Assembly: GCA_910585005.1 (NCBI GenBank)
Contig: CAJUCN010000028.1
Location: 1 to 30,470 of the forward strand
Direction: 5' to 3'
From: an uncultured Lachnospiraceae bacterium
GTDB taxonomy: Bacteria > Bacillota > Clostridia > Lachnospirales > Lachnospiraceae
DNA length: 30,470 nt
Below are positions 24,717 to 30,470 of the stretch, piece after piece. How positions within the stretch are numbered: the stretch's first letter is position 1; the number at the start of each line of letters is the position of its first letter. The notes beneath the pieces were generated by a model, which saw only the letters and a program-made list of their open reading frames with translations, had not been told where the DNA came from and ran no database searches. Both the position numbers and the translations under genes were made by a program.

Positions 24717-25631
24717 ATGAACAAAACTATATATCAACGCTATTTAAAAACCAGTATTTATACATATGTAGGTCTATATAAAAATTTTGTATTATCGCTG
24801 CCAGACGACATTCCTTCCATAGGAATGTTGGTTTGCGGCCAAATTACCCATCCATCAATGTATTTTACAGATCCATCTCCTTATTTAGAAGATACTTACT
24901 TTGGAAAATTTGCGTCATACCCCAAGTATCGTTTCAAAAATGAAGATGAATTATATATCACTGCCGTCTCAATGATTGCCGGAATTCTACGTTTAGACGA
25001 AACAGGCTTTACAAAGAACAAAGATGTAACAAAAAGAATCACCGTATCCTGCCGCCAGGCTTCTATCTTGTTTAGTGCAATATTAAAGGCAAAAGGAATC
25101 CCCTGCCGTTCAAGAGCAGGATTTATGGATTTTGGCGATGCCGGTGACAGCTATATGGAACATTGGGTGAATGAATATTGGGATTTTCATGAAAACAGGT
25201 GGGTTTTGGCAGATGTCGACGGCTATTATGAATATGAACAGCGTTTTGGCTACAGCCAATTTGATCTACCGCGCCGAAAGTTTGTAACGGCATCAGAGGC
25301 ATGGCTTGGTTTAAGAAGAAATACATTAAATAAAAAACTGGACGTTTTTTCCCCTAATCTTTTGGAAGGTGTCTGTGAATACTTATTTATGGATTTTCAT
25401 GCCCTGATGAACAATGAGATTTTTTATTCCTATCAGCCCTTATATCTTCGGGACGGAATACAGACACGAAATGAATGTGAATTGCGCGAACTTGATTATT
25501 TGGCAGAATTGCTGGCAGAGCCTGATAAAAATATGGAGCAAATAGAACATTTGCAAGCTGTCAATGAAAAACTGTCTGTTTTGACAAATAATACACAGAA
25601 CATCTATTATGATACTTTTGGATCGCGCTAA
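24717..25631 (+). CDS. Transglutaminase-like (papain-fold) protein
   Basis: The 304-residue protein has a transglutaminase-like core with the triad in order: C112 in TVSCRQASILFSAILKAKGI, H149 in YMEHWVNEYWD, and an Asp (166 or 168) in WVLADVDGY. It is soluble with no signal peptide. The C-terminal 100 residues are helical and unrecognised. Bacterial members act as cysteine proteases or deamidases; the role here is unknown. AGGAGG lies 14 bases before the ATG, unusually far, and I see no better start. It has its own promoter and stands alone. Confidence 0.82.
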   Translation: MNKTIYQRYLKTSIYTYVGLYKNFVLSLPDDIPSIGMLVCGQITHPSMYFTDPSPYLEDTYFGKFASYPKYRFKNEDELYITAVSMIAGILRLDETGFTKNKDVTKRITVSCRQASILFSAILKAKGIPCRSRAGFMDFGDAGDSYMEHWVNEYWDFHENRWVLADVDGYYEYEQRFGYSQFDLPRRKFVTASEAWLGLRRNTLNKKLDVFSPNLLEGVCEYLFMDFHALMNNEIFYSYQPLYLRDGIQTRNECELRELDYLAELLAEPDKNMEQIEHLQAVNEKLSVLTNNTQNIYYDTFGSR

Positions 25632-25652
25632 CTTTTTCTGTAAATCATGATA

Positions 25653-25716
25653 TGAAAGGTCTTCTTGGCGCAGCCGCCCGCGAATCAATACGCGGGAACA
25701 CAGGGAAGACCTTTCA
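25653..25716. terminator. Large two-part hairpin between convergent genes
   Basis: A perfect 12-bp outer stem (TGAAAGGTCTTC at 25653-25664 and its complement at 25705-25716) encloses a second perfect 6-bp stem (CCCGCG at 25677-25682, CGCGGG at 25691-25696). The right outer arm contains the stop codon of the acetyltransferase gene. There is no long T-tract on either strand, so termination is plausible but not certain. Confidence 0.5.
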
Positions 25717-26157
25717 GACACGTTTCGTAAAACAGATAATTCTATTTGCCTCTTTAAATCCCATTTTCAAGTGAAACTTCAGGCTGTCCTCATTATCCAG
25801 TTCACAATCACTGGCAAATTCCGTACATCCCTGTTCCTTTGCCCATATCAGGCAAGCCTCCAGCATGGTTTTTGCCAACCCCCTTTTTCGATATTCCTCC
25901 ACAACAAAAATTCCTTCTAAATATCCCACCGGACTAGAATCCGTCCCTTCTACATAGTCATGTCTTAAACCGCATTGTGCAAACCCAACCGCACATTCAT
26001 CTGCCATGGCAAGAAAAATCGCACTGCCCTCTTTTTTCATATAATCACAAAATTCCTGCGTCAATTCTTCCACAGTGCTTGATTTCCACATCTGTATAGC
26101 CAAATTTGCCACTTTTTCGGCATCATCCACCACAGCTTTTCTAATCATCCTTTTCAC
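25714..26157 (-). CDS. AAC(6')-like aminoglycoside N-acetyltransferase (GNAT)
   Basis: The 147-residue GNAT protein contains RHDYVEGTDSSPVGYLEGIF (65-84), closely matching the motif I know from chromosomal AAC(6')-I enzymes (RHDYVxGxDSSPVxxLEGIFV). It also has the acetyl-CoA loop RKRGLAKTM (90-98) and the C-terminal ASDCELDNEDSLKFHLKMGF. Length agrees with the small AAC(6') group, which acetylates the 6'-amino group of kanamycin-type drugs. Actual substrate and expression are unproven. The GTG start overlaps the stop of the GIY-YIG gene, with GAGGAG five bases upstream; an ATG three codons later is possible. The stop lies in a strong hairpin. Confidence 0.8.
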   Translation of the reverse strand: MKRMIRKAVVDDAEKVANLAIQMWKSSTVEELTQEFCDYMKKEGSAIFLAMADECAVGFAQCGLRHDYVEGTDSSPVGYLEGIFVVEEYRKRGLAKTMLEACLIWAKEQGCTEFASDCELDNEDSLKFHLKMGFKEANRIICFTKRV

Positions 26158-26843
26158 TATTTCTCCTCTTCATCGTTCTCTATACTATTCCGCAAATCAC
26201 TTAAAGAAATCCCGTCTTTCGTAAAGTACATCCAGCCATTGACATGTAAGTTTTCAGCCCATCCGTATCGCTCAATTAACAATTTACAGGCAAGAGCCGT
26301 AACAGAGTAACTTGCACCCTCGTATTCGATTTGGTTTTTATCATTCAATACCGTTGCGGTAATCGTGTCATCATATAAAAAGGTTATCTCTTCCCCTATG
26401 GCAATGTTTAACAACTGAAATGAATTGTTAGAACGCTTGGTTTTTCTTTCAGCAATTTCCTGTTCTTGGGATTGCTCCAGCGTAGGCGTATACAATTTCA
26501 GTTTATCTGTATCCCCCCGCAGACTTGCAATATCTTTAAATACACCATACGCTGTTTCAGGCGAAATTTTAAAAAATTCACGCTCTCTAATCCTGCCATT
26601 TCTTAGCTGCTCTCTTGCATGCAAAGTATTATCCACTCTATCAATAATGCTATGTATCCTTTTTTCAACTTCATACGGATCTTCCACTTCATATACAGCA
26701 TAACAACGATACGAAAGCGGTATATTAGGTGGTGAATTTAACTCTTGTAACCTTCTTTCTATATCATTGCGTTCTGTCATGCCGATTTTAACCCAACCAT
26801 CAAGACAAGGGTTGGTAAGTATATAAACTAATCCTTTTGACAT
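26157..26843 (-). CDS. GIY-YIG (T5orf172) nuclease-like protein with RAMA/DUF4357 domain
   Basis: The 228-residue protein has an N-terminal T5orf172-type GIY-YIG domain: VYILTNP (6-12), VKIGMT (18-23), RRLQELN with catalytic-type Arg, EVEKRIH (58-64) and REREFF (86-91). The C-terminal part (about 145-225: IGEEITFLYDDTITATVL, YEGASYSVTALACKLL, NGWMYFTKDGISLSDLR) matches the RAMA/DUF4357 fold found with restriction and methylase enzymes, thought to read DNA or modified bases. It starts with GGAGG six bases before ATG. It is coupled to the downstream acetyltransferase by an overlapping stop/start. A DNA-processing or defence role is inferred. Confidence 0.83.
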   Translation of the reverse strand: MSKGLVYILTNPCLDGWVKIGMTERNDIERRLQELNSPPNIPLSYRCYAVYEVEDPYEVEKRIHSIIDRVDNTLHAREQLRNGRIREREFFKISPETAYGVFKDIASLRGDTDKLKLYTPTLEQSQEQEIAERKTKRSNNSFQLLNIAIGEEITFLYDDTITATVLNDKNQIEYEGASYSVTALACKLLIERYGWAENLHVNGWMYFTKDGISLSDLRNSIENDEEEK

Positions 26844-26858
26844 CCGAAACCTCCATTT

Positions 26859-26996
26859 CTACTTATTCTGTATATCCTCTAATCCAGCTCTTGAGCTCTT
26901 CTTTAATATTGTCAATTGTTTTCCACCAATATCAAAATTTCTATCAGGCACTTCTTTATTCATAATAACAAAAGACTCCTGCGGTACTTTCATCAT
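26859..26996 (-). CDS. Small 45-residue ORF, unknown
   Basis: This frame, MMKVPQESFVIMNKEVPDR followed by NFDIGGKQLTILKKSSRAGL, fills the gap between the tandem acetyltransferase and GIY-YIG genes on the same strand. It ends 15 bases before the next start. The composition is protein-like, yet there is no clear ribosome binding site, and the frame stays open upstream over the end of the preceding gene. It is either a small operon protein or the tail of a decayed gene. I do not recognise it. Confidence 0.35.
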   Translation of the reverse strand: MMKVPQESFVIMNKEVPDRNFDIGGKQLTILKKSSRAGLEDIQNK

Positions 26997-27012
26997 CTCA
27001 AAAGACAGCTGC

Positions 27013-28029
27013 TTAGTACAACTTCTTTTCCATAACTTCATAAACCAGCTTAACATCATTTTGCAATTCATAAATTCCATGTCCTACCGTTTGATACCCT
27101 CTATGCTCATATAAACATACTGCCGAAAGCGAAGCATCTAAGAGAACTGTATCATATTTTTTTGAAATTTCCGTTTCCAAACAATCCATAATCTTTGAAC
27201 CGCAGCCTTGCTTCTGATAATTTGGCAGCACATATACTCCTGTAATATGGTTGTGGTCATAACAGCCCGTACCGATAATAACGTCGCTGTCTATTAGTAC
27301 TCCCATATTCCCAGAAGCTATCCCTTCTAAAATATGTTCTCTGCTATGATGTTGGCAAAAGAAATCTACTACCTCTTTAGGATAATACTTTGGATATACC
27401 GTTCTTATTGCTGTATGTAATATATTGTGTATTGCGTCTGCCATTTCCACTGTTGCCGTGAAATATTCCTTACTTCTCATCCTCAAAGCTCTTAACTTAC
27501 AATCTTCTGCCCTCTCAAGCCCTTCTGCTTTGAGTAAAGAATACATCTTCATATCCATAACTTTACCATTTTTTACAGCATTGCTTCTCAATGTACCCTC
27601 ATACTGAAATCCTACTTTTTCAAGCACTCTGCAAGACGCTGCATTGTATGCAAACGGCTCTGCATAAATACGGATTATATCACTCTTTTCAAAAACATAT
27701 TCACAAATTTGTGTTACTGCTTCAGTCATTATCCCTTTATCCCAATATTTCTCGGCAATAAAATATCCCATTTCAGCAGTTTGTCTATGGATATTTCCCT
27801 GGCGGAAAACGCCAATACTACCAACCGCCTTGCCGTCTACTGAAATAGCAAAGGCAAAAGTTTCCTTTTCATCTGCAGAAAGCATCCCGGAGATAAAGTC
27901 CACTCCATCCTGTTCTGTATAAGGATACGGTAAGCCGTCCCGAAGATTATCTTGTATCTTTTTATTAGAGAGAGCCTCCGACAAATCTTTTGCATCCGAT
28001 AATTCCCATTTTCTTATTTTACAAGTCAT
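27013..28029 (-). CDS. Tandem GNAT acetyltransferase (RimL-like plus second GNAT)
   Basis: The 338-residue protein carries two acetyltransferase domains. Domain one (1-170) is RimJ/RimL-like: VGSIGVFRQGN, AEMGYFIAEKYWDKGIMTEA with its acetyl-CoA loop, and YNAASCRVLEKVGFQYEGTL. Domain two (about 185-338) has GVYVLPNYQKQGCGSKIMDC and VCLYEHRGYQTVGHG. Most relatives carry only one of these, so this is a fusion. GGGG lies eight bases before the ATG. It follows the P-loop kinase gene by 17 bases on the same strand. Substrates are unknown. Confidence 0.87.
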   Translation of the reverse strand: MTCKIRKWELSDAKDLSEALSNKKIQDNLRDGLPYPYTEQDGVDFISGMLSADEKETFAFAISVDGKAVGSIGVFRQGNIHRQTAEMGYFIAEKYWDKGIMTEAVTQICEYVFEKSDIIRIYAEPFAYNAASCRVLEKVGFQYEGTLRSNAVKNGKVMDMKMYSLLKAEGLERAEDCKLRALRMRSKEYFTATVEMADAIHNILHTAIRTVYPKYYPKEVVDFFCQHHSREHILEGIASGNMGVLIDSDVIIGTGCYDHNHITGVYVLPNYQKQGCGSKIMDCLETEISKKYDTVLLDASLSAVCLYEHRGYQTVGHGIYELQNDVKLVYEVMEKKLY

Positions 28030-28046
28030 TTTCTATACCCCATTTC

Positions 28047-28580
28047 TTATGCAAACAAATTATTATTCTGTATAAGTTCTATAATAAAGTTTGTATTCTC
28101 ATCTATAGGCTTTGTTCCATCAATCCGTATAACCGGGCATTCCAAAGACTTTATCCATTCTTCAACCGTGTTCTCATCTCTGGATTCTACCAAACGAAAA
28201 AATTTTTCTTCCTGCTCATGCAAATCTCCGCCTGCTAACATTCTATTGCCAAACTTTTGAAAAGAACGCATTCTAACCCGTTTCAGTCTAATGTCCCATG
28301 GAACATCAATTAATATAACACACCGGAAAAATGAATAAATATCTTCTCCATAATCACCCTTAACAGCCGCAAGAATAAAGTTTTCATGTGTTGTCATTTC
28401 ATGTAATAAAAGCCTTTTAACATCTTCACGAGTACGAGGAGAAGCATATATATAGTTAGGATCTGTTTTGGGGAAATACAGATTTTCAATATCTATAAAT
28501 TGAAAATGCAATTTCTCTGCAAGGGCTTTCCCAAGCGTACTCTTTCCGGTACCATTTAAACCGCATAGAATAATTCCCAT
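28047..28580 (-). CDS. Small P-loop kinase (AAA_18-like)
   Basis: The 177-residue protein starts right at its P-loop: Walker A GLNGTGKST (7-15), then LAEKLHFQFIDIENLYFP and a Walker-B-like CVILIDVPWDIRLKRVRMRS with a basic lid region. The fold is that of nucleoside/shikimate-type small-molecule kinases. The substrate is unknown. The start is fixed by AAAGGAG six bases upstream; an open frame extends 49 codons further but lacks protein character. It lies 83 bases behind the protein-kinase-like gene and 17 ahead of the tandem GNAT gene. Confidence 0.83.
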   Translation of the reverse strand: MGIILCGLNGTGKSTLGKALAEKLHFQFIDIENLYFPKTDPNYIYASPRTREDVKRLLLHEMTTHENFILAAVKGDYGEDIYSFFRCVILIDVPWDIRLKRVRMRSFQKFGNRMLAGGDLHEQEEKFFRLVESRDENTVEEWIKSLECPVIRIDGTKPIDENTNFIIELIQNNNLFA

Positions 28581-28663
28581 AAAATTCTCCTTTAAGGCAT
28601 CAATTTTTGTAATCAATATAGACATTTCCCTTTTCGGAAAAAGATTCCCAAAACAAAAAAAAA

Positions 28664-29194
28664 TTATAAATGCTCTTTCACATATTGTAAAAATTCCGGT
28701 GTTTTTGACCAGTACTTCATACCCCAATTCTCAAAATTCCATTCTTCCATATAATCATTACATTCAAAATCAACGTAATAAATTTCCTCATTTTGAACCA
28801 CAAAATTTGTTGGAAAATAGTCAATATTGGTATGAGCCGCATATAATAAAACACACATATCCTTTAGCTGTTCCACATAAGCATATTTCATTCTATCCTG
28901 CAAAACCAGTTCATAAATCGTATCACCCTCAATAAATTCTTTTAAAATTCGCTCATTATCAATATCCACATCAATCATGGCAGGGATTTTTAATCCAATT
29001 GCTTTTAACCGCTCATAATCTCTTATTTCCGCTTCAATTTTATTTCCAAATTGATAATAGTTACAAGGCTCATGATGTATTTGCTTCAAAACGTATTTCT
29101 TTACCCCGTTGTCTACAAGGTAAGAATATCCACCCTTTCCCTTTCCCTTTCCCAACAGCTTGATTACGCTATATCCTTTATCATTTACAACCAT
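28664..29194 (-). CDS. Small protein-kinase-like (RIO/Bud32/APH-type) protein
   Basis: The 176-residue protein is a minimal kinase fold. It has a glycine-rich loop LGKGKGKGGYSYLV (14-27), a candidate ATP-binding lysine K37 in KYVLKQ, and an acidic alpha-C-like helix (EAEIRDYERL). A degenerate catalytic loop NIDYFPTNFVV (D125, N130) replaces HRDxxxxN, and DFE (142-144) replaces DFG. Such short kinases include antibiotic phosphotransferase and Bud32/RIO relatives; the target is unknown. The start is the ATG with GGAG upstream, which overlaps the TGA of the HAD gene only four bases away, so the two are translationally coupled. Confidence 0.8.
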   Translation of the reverse strand: MVVNDKGYSVIKLLGKGKGKGGYSYLVDNGVKKYVLKQIHHEPCNYYQFGNKIEAEIRDYERLKAIGLKIPAMIDVDIDNERILKEFIEGDTIYELVLQDRMKYAYVEQLKDMCVLLYAAHTNIDYFPTNFVVQNEEIYYVDFECNDYMEEWNFENWGMKYWSKTPEFLQYVKEHL

Positions 29195-29198
29195 TTTT

Positions 29199-29873
29199 TC
29201 ACTCCAACACTTGCAATAATTCATTTAAATCACCAATACTTTCCTCATTCTTCTCTGTACGCTGTAACCAAATAAATTTGCAATGAGCATTAATTGCCGT
29301 TCTTCTGTCTTTTTCTTCATCTCCAATAAAAATCAGTTCTGTGATGGGAAAAGAAAATCTTTCAGAAATCATTTGCAAGCCTTTACAGTTCGGCTTCCTA
29401 TATCCTGCAACAGTAGATGAAACATAGTAATCAAAATAGCCCAAAAGATCTGAGATGTCCCGTCTGAAAATTTCATCGGGCATTGCACTGGGTAAATCTG
29501 TCAATGCCGCTATTAGATATCCTTTTTCTTTAAGTTTCTGTAACACATTAATTGTCTCTGGATATATTTCCGCTTTTAATCGTAACCCACTCCAAAAAGT
29601 TTCTATACAACTTTGAATAGGAATATCTATATGCCAATGTTCTAATATTCTTGTAAAAATATATTCCGCTGAATACTCAACCTCCCTATAATAAATTCTC
29701 GGATTAAATTCTTTTAGCATTTGAAACGATTTTTCAACAGCTTCTTGTGAAATGGGATACCTCAATTTCCGTATAATTTCTTCAAATCCCTTATAATAAA
29801 AATCCTCCCATGAGTGAGGCATTCCTACATACTGCATTAATGTTCCGCCCAAATCAAAAACTACAACTTTCAA
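29199..29873 (-). CDS. HAD-superfamily hydrolase
   Basis: The 224-residue phosphatase-type protein has motif I VVVFDLGGTL (the second Asp of the usual DxDGT is Gly here, which may weaken phosphatase activity), a helical cap, motif II ALTDLPS, motif III Lys in GYRKPN, and motif IV FIGDEEKDR. The start is not settled. No ATG precedes motif I; a TTG giving MKVVVFDLGG is preferred, with GGGAG 14 bases upstream, and another TTG lies 16 codons earlier (29921). Its stop overlaps the ribosome binding site of the kinase-like gene. It may reverse or complement the reactions of the kinases that follow. Confidence 0.82.
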   Translation of the reverse strand: MKVVVFDLGGTLMQYVGMPHSWEDFYYKGFEEIIRKLRYPISQEAVEKSFQMLKEFNPRIYYREVEYSAEYIFTRILEHWHIDIPIQSCIETFWSGLRLKAEIYPETINVLQKLKEKGYLIAALTDLPSAMPDEIFRRDISDLLGYFDYYVSSTVAGYRKPNCKGLQMISERFSFPITELIFIGDEEKDRRTAINAHCKFIWLQRTEKNEESIGDLNELLQVLE

Positions 29874-29947
29874 AATTATATCGCATCTCCCACTTCCATA
29901 TTTCGAGTAATTTATCTGCAAATTTCGATTGTGATTTGATAATTTTT

Positions 29948-30104
29948 AAGGGAAACATTAGCTGTTATATATTATTATTAAAATTTCCGCTAACCCTTGA
30001 AAACACTAAATTTATCGCAGGTGAGCTTTCCCTTATTGTTTCCCTTGTGTTATATCTTCCCACAGGGCATTACGAACCCTGATAAGGGAAAAAAAGAGGG
30101 AAAC
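29948..30104. repeat. Five copies of AGGGAAA in a gene-free gap
   Basis: The gene-free DNA at 29874-30196 contains AAGGGAAAC (29948-29956, plus), two copies on the minus strand (30027-30035 and 30038-30046), and AAGGGAAAA (30084-30092) and GAGGGAAAC (30096-30104) on the plus strand. The inner pairs face each other as an inverted cluster. Clusters of short repeats like this occur at recombinase or excisionase binding regions near integrative-element ends; that meaning is inference. Otherwise I see nothing in the gap beyond AT-rich DNA. Confidence 0.5.
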
Positions 30105-30196
30105 AAAATCACATAAAATATTATAGCACATAACATATGGGAATTGTGAATTGATTGAAATGCTTTCAAAAAAACAATGAAAAGAGGACAGATAAT

Positions 30197-30470
30197 ATGA
30201 ATGTGATTTACGCAACATACAATATCCATCATAACAGTATTGACGTATACACCTATGCAGGCTACTTTTTACGGATAGACTGCAATAATGCGGAAGAAGG
30301 ATTGAAAACTACTTCCTGCTCTGAATGTGCCTTAAATGCTTTGGCAATAGATGAACCGCTTGAGTATGCAAGATTGTATCTTGAGGGAAATATGCAGATG
30401 TGGAAAACAGCCTTAAACTGTGGTAATTTTAATTCCCCCGAATTCGGGGGAATTAAATCACTTCAAAATC
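30197..30470 (+). CDS. Small mobile-element-type protein, cut by window edge
   Basis: The frame is open from ATG (AGAGG nine bases upstream) to the window end, 91 codons. It reads MNVIYATYNIHHNSIDVY, then FLRIDCNNAEEGLKTTSCSE, CALNALAIDEPLEYARLYLE and GNMQMWKTALN. From memory this resembles the short conserved proteins (DUF6061-like) carried by Tn1549/CTn-type integrative elements of Clostridia. The family normally ends soon after the MQ.W segment; here the frame runs on through a 30-bp palindrome, so the C-terminus may be altered. Function is unknown. Confidence 0.6.
   Translation, partial: MNVIYATYNIHHNSIDVYTYAGYFLRIDCNNAEEGLKTTSCSECALNALAIDEPLEYARLYLEGNMQMWKTALNCGNFNSPEFGGIKSLQN
30428..30457. 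repeat. Perfect 30-bp palindrome at the right edge
   Basis: Arms of 15 bases (TTTAATTCCCCCGAA and its complement) meet without spacer at an EcoRI-like GAATTC centre. The element lies in frame at the end of the small gene (codons for FNSPEFGGIK). On the plus strand the TTTAATT/AATTAAA flanks would make a strong stem, so it may be a terminator or a palindromic repeat unit inserted at the gene end. Confidence 0.7.

Noticed and set aside
25653..25716. Integron attC-like recombination site next to an AAC(6') gene
   Set aside because: The hairpin lacks the GTTRRRY/RYYYAAC core sites and the asymmetric bulged bases of attC, and it overlaps the stop codon rather than following it.
29948..30104. CRISPR-like repeat array
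   Set aside because: The repeats are only 7-9 bases, in both orientations and unevenly spaced, with no cas genes in the window.

Overview
The window looks like chromosomal DNA from a gut-type Clostridia, most likely a Lachnospiraceae relative. The evidence is strong AGGAGG-type ribosome binding sites, GHKL/LytTR signalling, an FtsX-type ABC exporter, and the Firmicute flavour of nearly every protein. This placement is by protein character only. No rRNA, tRNA or CRISPR array was seen.

Layout. (1) 0.3-2.3 kb: an AraC-type regulator with an effector-binding domain, DNA-3-methyladenine glycosylase I, and a decayed AraC effector-domain fragment. (2) 2.4-6.05 kb: a visibly AT-rich block of three same-strand genes: a DUF1016/YhcG-type PD-(D/E)XK nuclease, then an FRG-domain protein and a DUF262 protein. 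The last two are tightly coupled, with the FRG stop codon inside the DUF262 ribosome binding site. This is the best candidate for an undescribed, probably anti-phage, system. A 27-bp palindrome sits just before the nuclease gene and a near copy lies inside it. (3) 6.05-7.5 kb: decayed, mostly gene-free DNA and one unrecognised gene. (4) 7.5-10.6 kb: a TetR regulator, an MFS exporter and a divergent metallo-beta-lactamase-fold hydrolase, with three matching palindromic operators. (5) 10.6-14.2 kb: nitroreductase, AlkZ-like DNA glycosylase and MATE exporter as a probable operon. (6) 14.3-21 kb: a lipoprotein, a GHKL kinase/LytTR regulator pair, and a divergent BceAB-like ABC exporter preceded by spaced direct repeats that fit a LytTR site. 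(7) 21-25.6 kb: GNAT, type-B carboxylesterase, AAA ATPase, MazG and a transglutaminase-like protein. (8) 25.7-30.5 kb: an AT-rich accessory run on the minus strand: HAD phosphatase, small protein-kinase-like enzyme, P-loop kinase, tandem GNAT, a small ORF, a GIY-YIG/RAMA protein and an AAC(6')-like acetyltransferase. It ends in a repeat-rich gap and a truncated small gene of a kind I associate with integrative elements.

The central part (7.5-24 kb) reads as a stable set of resistance, export and sensing modules. The two AT-rich blocks at 2.4-6 and 24.6-30.5 kb look acquired. Start codons were moved from the longest open frame wherever a clear ribosome binding site pointed to a downstream ATG or GTG; these choices are stated gene by gene.
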